Of a stretch of DNA of 64,000 nt, positions 1 through 14,100 are shown one piece after another. The notes under the pieces are model-generated. The model made no database searches. It worked only from the letters and a program-made list of their open reading frames with translations, and was not told the DNA's origin. The first letter of the stretch is position 1; each line of letters begins with the position of its first letter. This DNA is from Mytilus californianus. Lineage: Eukaryota; Mollusca; Bivalvia; Mytilida; Mytilidae. Position numbers and translations under genes: made by a program. The stretch spans positions 64,572,058 to 64,636,057 of the forward strand of contig NW_026262668.1 in the NCBI RefSeq assembly GCF_021869535.1. Direction: 5' to 3'.

Positions 1-753
1 GAGTTTATAGTTGGTGTTTAATCATGCTCAATAGAATTTATTGTTACAATCGAGTCTTTACAATTGTAATCAATCTACTTGGGTTTATTGTGTTAACAGA
101 TGCTGTTCAATCTTGATAAATCGAATATATATCGTAAAGAGCTAGTTTTTGCGATTTTTTTAGTGATTGAGTTGACCTGAGCTGGTGATTAATCAAATCT
201 ATCGTTACAGACAATATCAGCATATTCTAAGACTGGGCGTACACATGATAAGTAAATGTTTTCTAAATCTTTCTTTTTTTAAATTAAACTTCAGTTTTCG
301 TAATAAGGCTAATCGTGGGAGAGCCATTTCGATAATAAATTTTACATGAGTCCTCCAGCTTCCGTTTTCATTTATATTAATCCCTTACCGTTTATGCGAT
401 TCTACTTATAATACCAACATTCATATAAACTGTTGGGTGATTAGGTTTTAAGTTGACGTTTTTTAGATGGTCATTATTTCTGTATTGTTGTGGATGAAAT
501 TGACAAGCCATTGATAAGACCAAATATGTATCTTCTCAATATCTTTATTCAACTTTTCTCTTTTTATATTCATTACCAACTACTATATATATTGACAGGT
601 CTTCGGCGAAAAGTTGAATATCGCATTCTATATCATTTACTATGTCATTTATGTATGTGGAAAATAAAATGGGATCCAAGATAGACCTTTGAGGTACCCA
701 AGCTGATATATGCTTTGTGTATGACGTTTCTCCACTAATTACAACTTGTTGTC

Positions 754-1364
754 TAAGACCCCGTTCACACTAGTTTTTTTTAATCGATCTAAATTTGAAT
801 CGATCTAAATAAAACCAGTTAGCGTTCACATTATATTCAATCCTAACGATCTCTATCAGTCTAATCGAAACCACTGCGTTCACACTACAAGTAAAAATTT
901 AAATGATCTGACTTATTGCCTGTGAAATTGTAAACACTGATTAAAAATAGAAATATTTAACCAAATTATTGTGTTGATACACACGCTTGCAAAAAAATAA
1001 TGGATGAAGTTGTTGTTGCACTTGAATTAGATGTTCAAATGTTGATACTGCTGTTCGTATAGTTTTCGTTAATTTTCAGCCCTTTTATGTTGGTGATATT
1101 GCGCGTGTAATTTTGCCGCCATACATGCGCACAAATTATTTTCGATTCAATCGTACTAGTTTAGATCGATCTCTGCATTCACATTTAAAGTAAGTTCGGT
1201 TCACTTTAGATCGATTCAAAACTAAACTACCTCGTTGGTGTTTTAGTTTAGACCGATTCAAGATCGATTCAAATCGTTCACATTGGGCTTAAATCGATCT
1301 AAAGTGAACCGATATAGTTTAAATCGATCTAAAATTAAAATGTCCAAGTGTGAACGGGTTCTTA
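754..1364. mobile_element. Non-autonomous DNA transposon (MITE-like), 611 bp
   Basis: The ends are inverted copies: TAAGACCCCGTTCACACT on the left and AGTGTGAACGGGTTCTTA on the right. The subterminal parts on both sides carry many copies of the motif AATCGATCTAAA and its reverse complement. There is no coding capacity. The target duplication is not clear (TA at most), so I do not assign a superfamily. Confidence 0.7.
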
Positions 1365-2090
1365 ATTCTTGAGTTTAAATTATTTCAAACCAAAAGGTAT
1401 AAACCTTAGGAATTATATTCCAGGCAACATTCGTTGTAATGAATCCAAATCAAGTTTTTTAAAAGAATATCACTTCCAAAATACCAATAAAATCCTTGTT
1501 TTTTTTTACCCAGGCTCTAGAAAAGAACGCACCCGATTTACAAGCCTCAAAATCCATAGTAGTGTTTTAAAAAACTTTCTATTTAATATAATCTTATAAT
1601 TTAATTTTGGATGTAACACGTCTTCTGAATGGCTGAAAGTGTTTTGTCTATCAGCTCATAGACATAATTTTGATTTTCCATGAAAAAGAAATATGCCCGA
1701 AAAATCTGAGTATGATTTGATACCAATTGTGACACCGTCGACTCAGCGGTATGTCTAAAGAGGTAGTATTTGTATTTGTATCACTCACAGGGTCAAAATC
1801 TATAAGTTGTCTAATCCTAATAGAAATTGAATTTTAAAGAGTCTATATCATATACTATAAACATTCAGTTTTCAATTTTTTAACATAACTTTATATAACC
1901 AATATGCCATCAGTGCTACATGTTGTTATTGTAAAATGTTACATCAAAGGACGTCGTTAACCAAAATAAATCAGTTGTATCCGAAATATAAAAAAATTTA
2001 TACCTTTACTTCCAACATACATTGGATTTGGTACATGTAAATGGTGTTCTTTTTATACATTATTGGGATATATACTAAACAAGAATGTGT

Positions 2091-2340
2091 CCATAGTACA
2101 CGGATGCCCCACTCGCACTATCATTTTTTATGTTCAGTGGACCGTGAAATTGGGGTCAAAACTCTAATTTGGCATTAACATTAGCCAGATCATAGCATAG
2201 GAAACATGCGTACACTATTTCAAGTTGATTTTGACTCCAACTTCATCAAAAACTTTAACCTTAAGCGGGACAGACGGACGAACGGACGCACAGACCGAAA
2301 AACATAATTTGCTTCTCTACTATCGTAGGTGGGGCATATA
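2091..2340 (+). mobile_element. Short Helentron-like (pearl-type) element copy
   Basis: It begins AAGAATGTGTCCATAG, then ATGCCCCAC at 2104-2112, and ends with a GGACGGACG-type run followed by GTGGGGCAT near 2337. The first motif and the last are exact reverse complements. The same order (GTGTCC start, ATGCCCC, GGACGG run, GGGGCAT end) is found in the larger copies at 32130, 35196 and 41305. Only a single divergent core is present. Confidence 0.55.
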
Positions 2341-2567
2341 AATATCAAAAATCTTTCAAAATTGCGGATTTGGGCTGTTTTCAAGTGTTTATAATTAAGT
2401 GATCTGTTTAGAATAAGCCCACGATATTGTTAAAACTTCAATGTACACAAACGGAGGTAATCTATACTATGCTTGAAATAAGTAAAGATTAAGACTTTTG
2501 GAAAATTGCACTGCCGTGAAACCTCTTTTTTCGCAAAATCCATCGTATAATCGGTTTTAATTATAAT

Positions 2568-3056
2568 ATATATGTTGTGTACAAGTTGTAATTTCGTACA
2601 AATTATAATTTGTACAGGGTTTTTGTACAAGTTATCAGTATTTTGACACACACCATCTTTCACCAGGTGATACAAGTTTATCTTCAATAATTATCCAGTT
2701 CGATGTTTTACTCACAAATTTATATACTTCAGCCTAACATTAAGCACTGTCCCCTATGTCATAAAACTACAAATAAGGACACCTGATTGGTTTAGATTAT
2801 ATTTTTATTTTTTTACTTATACCAAATTCTATGTCCACAAAATATCTTTTAGTGTTTTTATATAAACTTTATGTCAGTACTGTGTGCAAGACTGTAGCAT
2901 GTAGTTGTGGAAATACAACAGTGATAAGCTTAACCAAAGACACTGTGCTTATTTTATCTAATTATGTAAAGAGATTTACAAAATACTGATAACTTGTACA
3001 AAAATACTGTACAAATTATAATTTGTACAACATTACAATTTGTACACAACATATAC
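2568..3056. mobile_element. MITE-like element with ~80 bp terminal inverted repeats
   Basis: The arms at about 2568-2645 and 2979-3056 are reverse complements over about 80 bases (ATATGTTGTGTACAA at the ends, TATCAGTATTTT at the inner edges). Each arm contains its own palindrome, GTACAAATTATAATTTGTAC, so one strand can form nested hairpins. No ORF. Confidence 0.7.
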
Positions 3057-3306
3057 ATATATGTATTATATATATGAACATTTATGCTCGGTGTATCTTT
3101 CGAATTACCCGCTTAATCTCGCTCAGTTTTTACCTAAGTCAATACTGAAGATAAAATGTTTGACCTCAATTGAAACAAACTTAAGGTAGGTGTTCTAAAT
3201 TGTGAACGAAACTTTTCAATTTTGTTATGAATAGTAGTTTATGTCAGGCCTTTGCGACATAAGATCTTTCAAAACAAATGTGATGATATCAATGCTAGGT
3301 GTCGGT

Positions 3307-3584
3307 CTTGTCCAGCCCTGGCCTCAGTGACTTATTTTCAGTTTTGCTATTTTCTGCTGTCACTGAGTCTAGCTCTCCTTCAGTTTTCAAGTAACTAAAT
3401 TACGTAAAAATCTAACATTGCCAACCAATTATTGTATTAGAACACTCTGACATGGCTCCAATCGTCCCCGTGAAATTTTCCCCGGGAGCTTGCACCATTG
3501 AATGTAATGGAGGGTAGTCGGACACAGTTGCAGCAGAAAATAACAAAACTGAAAACAAGTCGCATTTGCCAGGGCTGGACTAAG
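3307..3584. mobile_element. MITE-like element, 278 bp, ~52 bp inverted ends
   Basis: The left end CTTGTCCAGCCCTGGC continues to ATTTTCTGCTG; the right end is its reverse complement with a few mismatches and closes with GCCAGGGCTGGACTAAG. No coding capacity and no clear target duplication. Confidence 0.7.
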
Positions 3585-5130
3585 TTTTTGTGATGAGCAA
3601 ATATGATTTTTAAAATAGATATACTACTATTTATATGAAAAACAATCGAACTTATTCAAGTAACAGAATGCACGATTTAAATGAGGCGAGATCGTTGAAT
3701 GGAAAATCGGTCTGCCTTCTCCAATAATCAAATGTTCTTGGTGAAAGTAGATTTGGTATTTCACACCTAAAAATTACTGAAGTTGATATGCAAATCGACT
3801 GGATGTGGCTGCGTTTTTATAAATCCTAGGCTGTACTTGGGGTTCCAAATGAAAAAAAGAGACAAACACGGGCATGCTGAATATCGTATATAATGCTTCA
3901 TTCGATCCATAGTCGGTCGGAGTATAATATATGTCGGAACACCTGCTATTACTCCGAGTACCTAACCAACAGTCAAGATTTATCTTTAATTTGAATGTAC
4001 TATTATACTTCAATTATAATTTGCAGGTTATTGTCTGCAAAAATGTCCAGGAACTGTTTAGAAAGTATTGATATTTATATTCGATTTTTAGTTACCGTAT
4101 TTATTGCAAAGTAGCAAATACTGAGTTTTTGTATATAATAATGGAGTTTTGCGTTTGCGCTGATTTATCGTTCTTTTGTGCCAATTTATCGTTCTTTTGC
4201 ACCAATTCATTGTTAACTTGCACTATGATACATTTGTCCCAATGTTAAGTTTCGCAAATTCTCAAGATTGCACATATATAATCTGCATAAATTAAAACAT
4301 TTTATTTGCGCTTATACAAACAACATATATTGAGCAGTTATAGTAATCTGGATGATAATAAATGACATTCCCCCCTCCATTATTTGTTGCAATCATACCC
4401 AACGCTACGGAGTAGTGGGTCACTGTTTCGTTTTTAACTCGTCCGTCCGTCAGTCAGTCCGTCAGTCATTTTCATTCCCGGATGCTCAAATACTTTATTA
4501 CGGGTTGCTTCCTTACTTGGAAATATGGTCACATATGATGAGAGGAGATTCCTTTAGACGTTGAGGTCACCATGTCAATGGTCAAGGTCGTGGCTACTAA
4601 AATAGACTGAAAAGTGCAGAAAAGTGCAGAAAAGTTGTTTCAGGACGCTAAATCAAATACTACATATATGGGATTACAACCTTATAGTTATATATATAGT
4701 CATACATAATAAGAGGAAGATCCCTATTGATTTTAAGGTCATCATGGTCAAAGGTCAATGTCGCGACCATATTTTGCAGAACGTTGTTTTTGAATTGGCA
4801 AAATTATTGTAAGATCACGAATGAGTTTGCCTGTGGTTCCATATTCAAAACTTTTTAGCTTCGTGTGAACAGTTATAAAGTTATGAATTATACTTTATAG
4901 TAGCTACATGCACAAATGCTGTTGTTCTGTATGTTAGAAGAAACTAAATGTGTTTTTTTTTTCTAATTGAATGTCGGCAAGTACAATATATGTGTATATG
5001 TATCATTACATTTGTTTGTATTACAGTTAAACATTCGCTTACAGACAGATGGGTTATGAATAAGCTTATACCAAATTTAACCAGACTGTTATATAGCAAG
5101 CACAGTTCTTTTTTGTTCAGAAACAGAACC

Positions 5131-5167
5131 ATGGCGAGCCAGACCTCCTCCAAGTCAATAGCACAAG
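5131..5167 (+). CDS. CSAD: CSAD-like exon 1 with start codon
   Basis: The ATG at 5131 sits in a good animal context (AACCATGG). It follows a clean acceptor (pyrimidine tract ending TTGTTCAG at 5120), so a non-coding 5' exon should lie upstream. The 12 codons plus one base join in phase to the exon at 7140, whose first two bases complete an Asp codon. Confidence 0.8.
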
Positions 5168-8100
5168 GTATTTATGTATAAGAAGTAATATAGTGAATAA
5201 CACGGACCAAAGATGTTTAATTAATAGAATAATTGGATACGATTCCGTGACTTACCCTTACCTGACTAGTATGGAGACATCTGCCCTGTTATTCTGCTGA
5301 AATATAAACGTATTAAATAATGCAATTTACATCCCACACAGTTTAGCCTTTGTTCTGGAACAGTTTAACTTCTGGGACGGTTTCTGAGAGCTTTTGTAGA
5401 TATGTTTAGGTGCGAGAAAGCAGGAGAAGACGAAAAATAACTGAGCAAATCTTCGCTTGTGAGACTGGATAAAACACACTCTGTTACCGGCTATCGTTAC
5501 AGCAGATGAAACAGGTAACACAGAACAAAATCTGTAATTCACGATTGCAAAATCCATCGTTATTGCAATGTAAACAAACATCTGCTATACATTATAGCAA
5601 AAACAATTGTTTTATGTTGAATCTGCCGTAATGATAGCAAAAACAATTGTTTTGTGTTGAATATGCCGTAGTGATAGCAAAATCAATTGTTTTGTGTTGA
5701 ATCTGCCGTAATGATAGCAAAAACAATTGTTTTGTGTTGAATCTGCCGTAATGATAGCAAAAACAATTGTTTTGTGTTGAGTCTGCCGTAATGATAGCAA
5801 AAACAATTGTTTGTGTTAAATCTGCCGTAATGATAGCAAAAACAATTGTTTTGTGTTGAATCTGTCGTAATGAAAGCAAAATCAATTGTTTTGTGTTGAA
5901 TCTGCCATAATGATAGCAAAATCAATTGTTTTGCGTTGAATGTGCCGTAATGATAGCAAAATCAATTGTTTTGCGTTGAATCTGCCGAAATGATAGCAAA
6001 AACAATTGTTTTGTGTTGAATCTGCCGTAATGATAGTCGGTAACAGGGTCTCGCCGATGTGTAAAACAAAATACAATGAATAATTCTTTGAGTGAGAATA
6101 ATGTAAGACACTTCGCAGCAAGACCTGACATCATCATATTCTAATTAGAAAAGATCACCAGACTCTAATGGTTTACTTTTACAAATTGTGACTTGGATGG
6201 AGATTTGTCTCATTGGCACTCATACCACATCTTCTTATATCTATCTAGCTTGGATACACAATTGGTCCGATTTCCCGTTTCCAGGTGGACTAGTAAATAA
6301 CTTTTCTAACTATAAATCTCTTTTTTAGTGGAATATTCATTTTGTATGGTCGGTTAAGATATATCTAGGTGATTTATTTATTCTTTTTTTAATGACAGAA
6401 TACAAATGAATTTGCTCAAATAAGAGCATTAGTTAGTATCTTTCTCTATGACGAATGTTTAATCTTCCAGTTCTTTATAAAATTCACAAAATAGGTCCAT
6501 TTTTTTTGTCGAAGGATTTATTAAAAAGTATATATATGTGGCTCAATCGGCATTTGATACGAATGTAGGTAAATGAATAATTTTCTGTTAACTAAGATGG
6601 AACTCTGCTTGGTTTGATATTTAACCCTCGCCATTCGTCGATTTGATGCAGTCGTGCTCTGTAATAGTTTATCGCATTTTATATTTGACTTTACATTATT
6701 AAATGGCCATAAAGTGCATATATTTCAAATAACATAATTCATGACAACAGGATGTGTCGATTTTATTCGATTTTTATGTAACTTACATAAACGGTTGCTC
6801 AAACAATAAATGAATGATGGATGATCGAAAAGGTGAGTGACAAAAACGTTGCACGTTTTAATGGATAAAAAACTATCTAGTATGTACGCAAATGGTAAAT
6901 GGAATTACTTGTTATTGTTGAACAAACAATTGTTTAAATAATAAATTTCAATCCTAAATATTTCCACCAAAGAATCATTTCTATTTGGGCAAAGTATTTT
7001 TACGGCGATTTAATTCACTTTTCAAAGCTTCTGAGTTATTGCTTTTGCACTTACCTAAATACTCCAACAGTCAGCGGTTCTATTGCTATTAAAGAATAAA
7101 ACCAATGTGTTTATATACATATACGTATACGCATTATAGATTATAGTTACGCAGAACCAGAAATTCAACAATTTGTAAAGGATTTTAGTAAACTTATACA
7201 AGATGAAGCTCTCACACCACAAACAGATCCAAACACTAAAGTCATCAATTTTAGACAACCTTTAGACTTGCAAGTAAGTGAAATATAACTTAGGTGACAA
7301 CATTCCTGATGGTTTAAAAAGAAAATAACTCATTATACATTTTGTGCATTCGATGCGCTGTTTTTGGATTTACCTTCTCTAGTGAATGCGGTCATACTAA
7401 TTTGAATTATACGATGATCGTATTCAGACTCAGAATTCAACCAATCAAAATGTTGGATTTGATGTTTCGAGCACAAATTTTGTACTCCTAGTACTGAGTT
7501 AAGTTTTAAGACCGCCCGAACAGAAACATTTGAAAGCCAGGGATATATAAATACGTAGAAAAATTAGGAGCTATATATATGACCAAAATGGACATATAAA
7601 GAACCGTCAAATTGAGCTACGGTCAACTTTAAAAGACGACAAGACATTGAACAGCCCTAAATTTGACACAAAGCAGATATGCTACCATACAATCTAATTA
7701 AAATATAGATCTTTGATTTCGTTATCCTCATATGAGCTTATATATACGGGCACGCGAGTTGTTATAGATCTGAATTTTAATCAGATTGGCTACCATTGCT
7801 CCAGATCTGTATTCGCATAAGATGTAAAGAACATTTTTACGAATGTGGAACATACAGGTGACCTATTGGCAGTTCAATTGTTCATTGTACAAGCTATAAT
7901 TAAGTGAATAATACGGGTAAACTTTAAGCGTAGATTTTCTTTGTCATAATACACATTAATGTCACATTTGATCCCTTTCGATCGTATACTTTGAAATTCC
8001 GTATTTTGTATATTGTATTTCAAATTGATAAATATTTACATTACTCTGCTTTATTATTTTCATTTGTGTTGAGTAAATAGCACTATTGCTCAGTATTAGT

Positions 8101-11100
8101 GATTTGGACCGTAATGATTTTGTAATTGTACTAAAAATATATACTATATAAATAGCGTATTTAATTAAAGAATCAATTCTAAGGCAAAGCATAACAAACA
8201 AACAATTTATGTGGAATTAACGGCCACAGTTCACTTTGAATGACGAGGTCTGACATGATAACAGAATGCCGACATGATTGATTTAACTGACAAATCTGTG
8301 CACCATTGGTAGCAATGGATGCTCAAGTTCCTCCAGGTTAAATCCTAAAGAGAACGAGGGCCATGATCCCCAAATACGTCGGGTCTTATTCGCATCACCC
8401 CCTGGTTTCAGGGGAGTAAAGATTAACAATTTAACAATTTTTAGATCATAAAACAGTTAAGCTCGAACTGGTACCAATTCAGAACCGGCCACTCAGGGTA
8501 GACATGAGATGGTCTCAACAGAACTTCCTGCGGTAACGCAGGAAAGTAAAAAACTAATATGATCCGACGTACAATACAGGAACGGATCATGACCCCTTAA
8601 TCTTGCCAGATCCCGCCAAACAACTTTTTACTGTGACTAAACATTTTATTACCATATAATGAACAATTATACTATTATTTGAGATATAAACGCTGAAAGT
8701 TCATAACAAAAATTTAAAGTTCTATATGTGTTCCTGGTGGATAAACTAAATAATCATACTGATTGTTCCAATCACATTGCTGGTGGCTGATTGTCCTGGT
8801 AAAACTGTATAACACTCACTCAAATTTGGAATACGATAGTTCTCAAAAGTTTGTTCAGCAAGCAATTCCATCGGCTTAGTCTAGTCATCTTTATTTTTTC
8901 CCAACGTATTATGTATCAGGCTTTTCTCTGAACAGCCTGAAAAATGAATAGAACAGCAGCAGACACAAGTAATTGTTGGTAGATTGTGAGGGGAGGTGGG
9001 TGGGTTTTTGAAACTTTCACTTATCTAGAAGCGGCTAGTTCAAATGTGAGGCTGAAGTCACGTGATGTTTCTAAGCCGGAAGCGAGATGCGGATCCGAAT
9101 GATGAAATATGTCTTTATGGAAAATAAATATATTAATCAAATCTCTTTCATTAAATTGGTTTATCTTTTAAGTGATAAACCTTATTAATTAAAGAATCAA
9201 TTCTAAGGCAAAGCATAACAAACAAACAATTTATGTGGAATTAACGGCCACAGTTCACTTTGAATGACGAGGTCTGACATGATAACAGAATGCCGACATG
9301 ATTGATTTAACTGACAAATCTGTGCACCATTGGTAGCAATGGATGCTCAAGTTCCTCCAGGTTAAATCCTAAAGAGAACGAGGGCCATGATCCCCAAATA
9401 CGTCGGGTCTTATTCGCATCACCCCCTGGTTTCAGGGGAGTAAAGATTAACAATTTAACAATTTTTAGATCATAAAACAGTTAAGCTCGAACTGGTACCA
9501 ATTCAGAACCGGCCACTCAGGGTAGACATGAGATGGTCTCAACAGAACTTCCTGCGGTAACGCAGGAAAGTAAAAAACTAATATGATCCGACGTACAATA
9601 CAGGAACGGATCATGACCCCTTAATCTTGCCACGTGAGTGAGTCTATACACACTCATTAAATACTCCCCCCCCCTTTTTTCAACCCCTTGAAAAATTCTT
9701 AGAAATTCTTTTCCAAATTAGACTTCGGGGAAACGGCGAATTTTGTGAGATGAGAGGAAAGTTTCAATACCCCCCTGTATGTTGTTCAAGTATATATCAA
9801 ATCCAATATCGGATAAGTGAGTTCCGTCAAATCTATACAAGTTCATCTCTCGAGCTCGAATATTGGGATGCTGAATAATACAATGCCCATCATTCAAGAC
9901 ATAATTGTTAATAGAAGAGTTTACTCGTTTGCGAGATCTCTCGATAGCTTTTCCGTCTTTAGCACCGTGCCAATACCTACGCATTAGCATTTCGCTCCAT
10001 ACGATGCGAGTGTTAGGTAGAAGTAAATGCAGACGCAGAATATCCCTTTCAATATTTTGGATAAGTTCCAAGGTTTTTACTTTTACCAGATCATTGGAAC
10101 CAAGCTGAATGACTATCATGGCGGGAGGAGAAAATTTGTCAACTGCATGTGATACCTTGGCATTAAATTCATTCCACAACATACCCCTTTTTCCAAACCA
10201 GCGTATGTACACCCCTCTGCTTTGAAGACCAATGTTTGGGCCCCCGTTTCTCGTTTTTGCATTAGTCTGTGCCCAATATACAATTGAAGATCCGACGAAC
10301 CAAATAGCTTTTGAACCTAAAAGGAGGCAATATGAATTATAATATTTAAAACACTTGTTTGAGCTGTAATGAAAGTTAAAGACTCAGATACGAATATAGC
10401 GTAAATATGCAACGGAGGACCATCGGCCGCACTGCTTGATAATATCGTCTTTAACACCATTTTTTGCCATATCAGTAGCTCGTCCTATCCGAAAAGAATG
10501 AGAACGGATGTGAAACGGTAGTTCACAGAAACCCAAACATTTTTGAAGCAGGGAACAAAATTGATATTTTGTTAAGGCCAAACCATTAAAATGTGTATAT
10601 AATTTATTAGATCCATTTACGCCGGAGAAGCGAACCTGCAAATAAGATTGCAATAGCGTAATTGGACAGATATTCGAATCGGCATGGCTCTGAATGATCA
10701 GGGTTATGGAATTATGCTTTTGATCGGTTTTTGAGCTGCATATTTTTACATGTAATTCGGTTTGACCATTACTCTGAACAAAAGTGATATCTTCACATTT
10801 CAATGCATGTCCGCTTTCGTCAGTACGACTGTTTATAGCCAACTCACTTACTCGTAGCATGGCGAAGTACGCAAGAGAAAAGGCAGAAGAAAACAATATA
10901 GTTTCATACTGAGAATTACAAACGCTGCGTAGACTGTGAATTAAACGTTTTAACAAGTCAAACGATATCGGCGTTCGAACATCTAGTTTTTGCGGATTTT
11001 TTCTACGCAATCCTTCAATCATTTTGCAGATGATGAATGATTTCGTGTTATCTGTTACATTGTTAATCTTGTGTGTGTGGGCCAATCCGGAGATGTAAGT

Positions 11101-14100
11101 AGAAACAGTAGACGCAGAGAAACCTTTGTACGACAGGTATGCTATAAATTGAGCTATTTCGTCGATAGGTACAGGCCAAATATCACGATAGTTATAAATA
11201 ATGCGAAACTTTTTTAAACATTCTACTGCTGTTTTATAAGTTTTCCAGGAGTTGGGAGCCATTGAACATTTAAGTAATAGGTCTGCCTCGTCTTTTAACC
11301 TTTCCAGAGGTGGGCCGGAATCGTGTATGGGTTTGCATCTGCTGTGGGGCATAGTTTCCGGAACTTCTGAAAATCACAACGAGAGAGGGAGTCAGCAAGA
11401 GAATTCAAATGACCTGGGATATGTTCGGCTTTAATCAATATGTTGTATTCCAAGCAGGCCAATACAAGTTTTCTGATCAGGGACATAACACTTGTCGACT
11501 TTGAAGACTTTTTATTGATTATAGAAACTACGCTCTGGTTATCTATGTGAAATAAAATTTTCTTGTTTTTTAACATGCCTCCCCAAATGTTCAAAGCAAC
11601 GACTACAGGGAACAATTCTAGAAAGGTAATATCGGTTAAAATTCCAGAAATTATCCAATTGTGGGGCCAACTCGCCTGGGCCCATTTCCCTTCAAAATAA
11701 ATACCAAAGCCTTTTCCGACCCCACCTGCACTGTCAGTGAACAATTCGAGATCAGAGTTAGATGACCAGAATTTATCCAGAATTACGGTAGTACCATTGT
11801 AATTTGATAGAAATAGTAACCAAATATTAAGGTCTTCTTTCATAGCCTTAGTTATTCTGGTTCTGTGATGGGGCCTACGCAAATTGCAAGTGGCGTCAAT
11901 CAAACGACGACAAAAGGCTCGACCCGGGACAATTACTTGACATGCAAAATTTAGTATGCCAATCAATGATTGTAAATCCCGAAGGGTGATTTTGGATCTA
12001 CCTAAACAAAAAGAAATTCTGGATTTTAACTCAACAAGTTTGTCTTCGGGTAGACGCATTACCATGTTGATGGTGTCAAATTCTATACCAAGGAATATCA
12101 ACACTTCCGTTGGCTCGACCGTTTTTTCCTCTGCTAACGGAACCCCCCAAAGTTTACAAGAATCCTGAAAACACTTCAAAGTGTCGTGGCATTGTGAAGT
12201 TTGTGCCTCGCCTCCAAACAGAAAATCGTCCAAATAATGTAAAATATTGACGTTTTTTGACTGTTGCTGTACAACCCAATGCAAGGCGGTGGAAAAAGAT
12301 TCAAATAGCGCCGAGCTAATACTGGCCCCCATTGGGAGGCATTTATCAAAGAAATATTGATTCTCAAATTTGAACCCCATCAGATCAAAATCACCCGGAG
12401 AGAGTCTTAGCAAACGAAAAGCCGATTTTACGTCGCACTTGGCCAAGAGCGTGTTCTTTTTCAATCTGTGAATCATATTGACAGCGTCGTCTATGCTTGA
12501 GTATTTTACAGAACAGTACTGCTTGTCAATAAAGTCATTAACGGAGTGATGTATAGGAAAGGACAAATTATGAATTAACCTGAATTCTGAACTAGATTTT
12601 TTAGGGATAACCGAGATCGGAGAAACCCGAAAGGTGGGGAACGGAGGTTCTGAAAAAGGACCAGCTACCCTTCCCAGGTTAATTTCTTTAAAGATTTTTT
12701 CCCTAGCTATGGTGGCTTTCTCCCCATTCATTTCTTTAGAATCTATATCCACAGGAAGTCTCGGACCGGAGTATTTTAGTTTAAACCCAGCTTCGAGACC
12801 TTGGATCAGGTCTCGCGCAACCTCTTGATGCGGGTAATTTATGAGAGCTTTCTTTACTTCATCGACGTTTATTGGCGAATTACCTAGAGAATACAAATGC
12901 GTGTAACCTGCAAATTAAAAACAAAAACAAACACAAATTAAATAACATGAGAAAATATAGTAAATACATTTGTACTAGTACAAGGAGAGATAACTCGGCC
13001 ATTTCTATGAAACAAGTTCAATTGCACTGAAAGATATCTAAATATAATTTCTAGGGAAAAAGAATATTTACAAAACAAGGTAAATAAAAACAAAGCGGAA
13101 TTAATTTCTGCATTCTAAGTAGGGATGACTACCATTACATTTCGAGCATTTGTGAGTATATTTGCAATTCTTGCCAAATGTACAAATACCCTTGTTATTG
13201 AATAATCTGCATGTAAACACCCGGCGTTGTCCTAAATTTTGACTCGACGCCCCACTTGTCGATGAATTCCCATTGTGCAATTGATGGTTATTACCATTTG
13301 AAAGTCCTGTATTAAAAGAAGGACTAACGTTCGGAGTAGATACACATAGCAACCACAGTTCCATATCGACAACTCCCCATGAAGAAAAGGGGGAAGAAGC
13401 TTTACGTAATCTAAATTGCTCATCGTAATGAACCCAGCCTCCAGAGTAACCCCTTGAGGCTGCCATTCTGACTGTTTGCATGTATTTGAAAAACTCCAGA
13501 CCTTTGTTGGGCCATTTTTCAAGCATTACACTTCCATAAATCATGAATGCGGAAGTCCAGACATGAATACTTTTTATGGGACTTCTCTTTTGGTTAACTA
13601 AGGATAAAACACCCCCTTTTACTACCAGTTCACCCTCTAAATTTTGCTCGTTTACAAGGTCCCGGGTGGATTTTAGAAGAATGTTCAGGTCAATGAACTC
13701 ACCGTTCCATATTTTTTCTTTAATTTTGACCGGAATATGGGATGAAATGGGATCAAAAACACTTGAAATGTATGGAGGGGATTGGTCCACTTGTAAACGA
13801 GTATCTAAAGACCCAGAACCTGCCGACCCGTGTGAAACAAATTGATTTGAGACAGTTAACATACCAAGGTTGTTTGCTGGACTCTTCACCCCGCTGGGGC
13901 CTGGTTGTGGATTCAGTGGTAACAAAGCTCCCCTTGGTCTGTCCAGTGTGTTTTCCTCGTTGCAATTTGGACTTTCTATATCCATCTCATCCTGAATCCT
14001 GAAAGGCACGAATGGGGGTTCCTGATGTGCGTCTGCTACGATGTTAATTGCCGGACCACTAGCAATTGACAAATTAGAACCGGTCGCTGTTCTAGAAACT

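Larger units (their letters stand above)
1..5120. other. 5' flanking / intergenic DNA
   Basis: I see no coding exon here; open frames are below 90 codons and resemble nothing. The stretch holds four mobile-element copies listed separately (754-1364, 2091-2340, 2568-3056, 3307-3584). Around 4430-4560 lies a further repeat-like segment with CCGTCCGTCAG runs, probably the end of another GGACGG-type element in reverse. Upstream non-coding exons and the promoter of the decarboxylase gene may lie here or further left, but I could not identify them. Confidence 0.6.

Noticed and set aside
5592-6137. Overlapping minus-strand ORFs rich in QHKTI/CFCYHY
   Set aside because: The 40-bp repeat cycles through all frames, so these are artefacts of the array.
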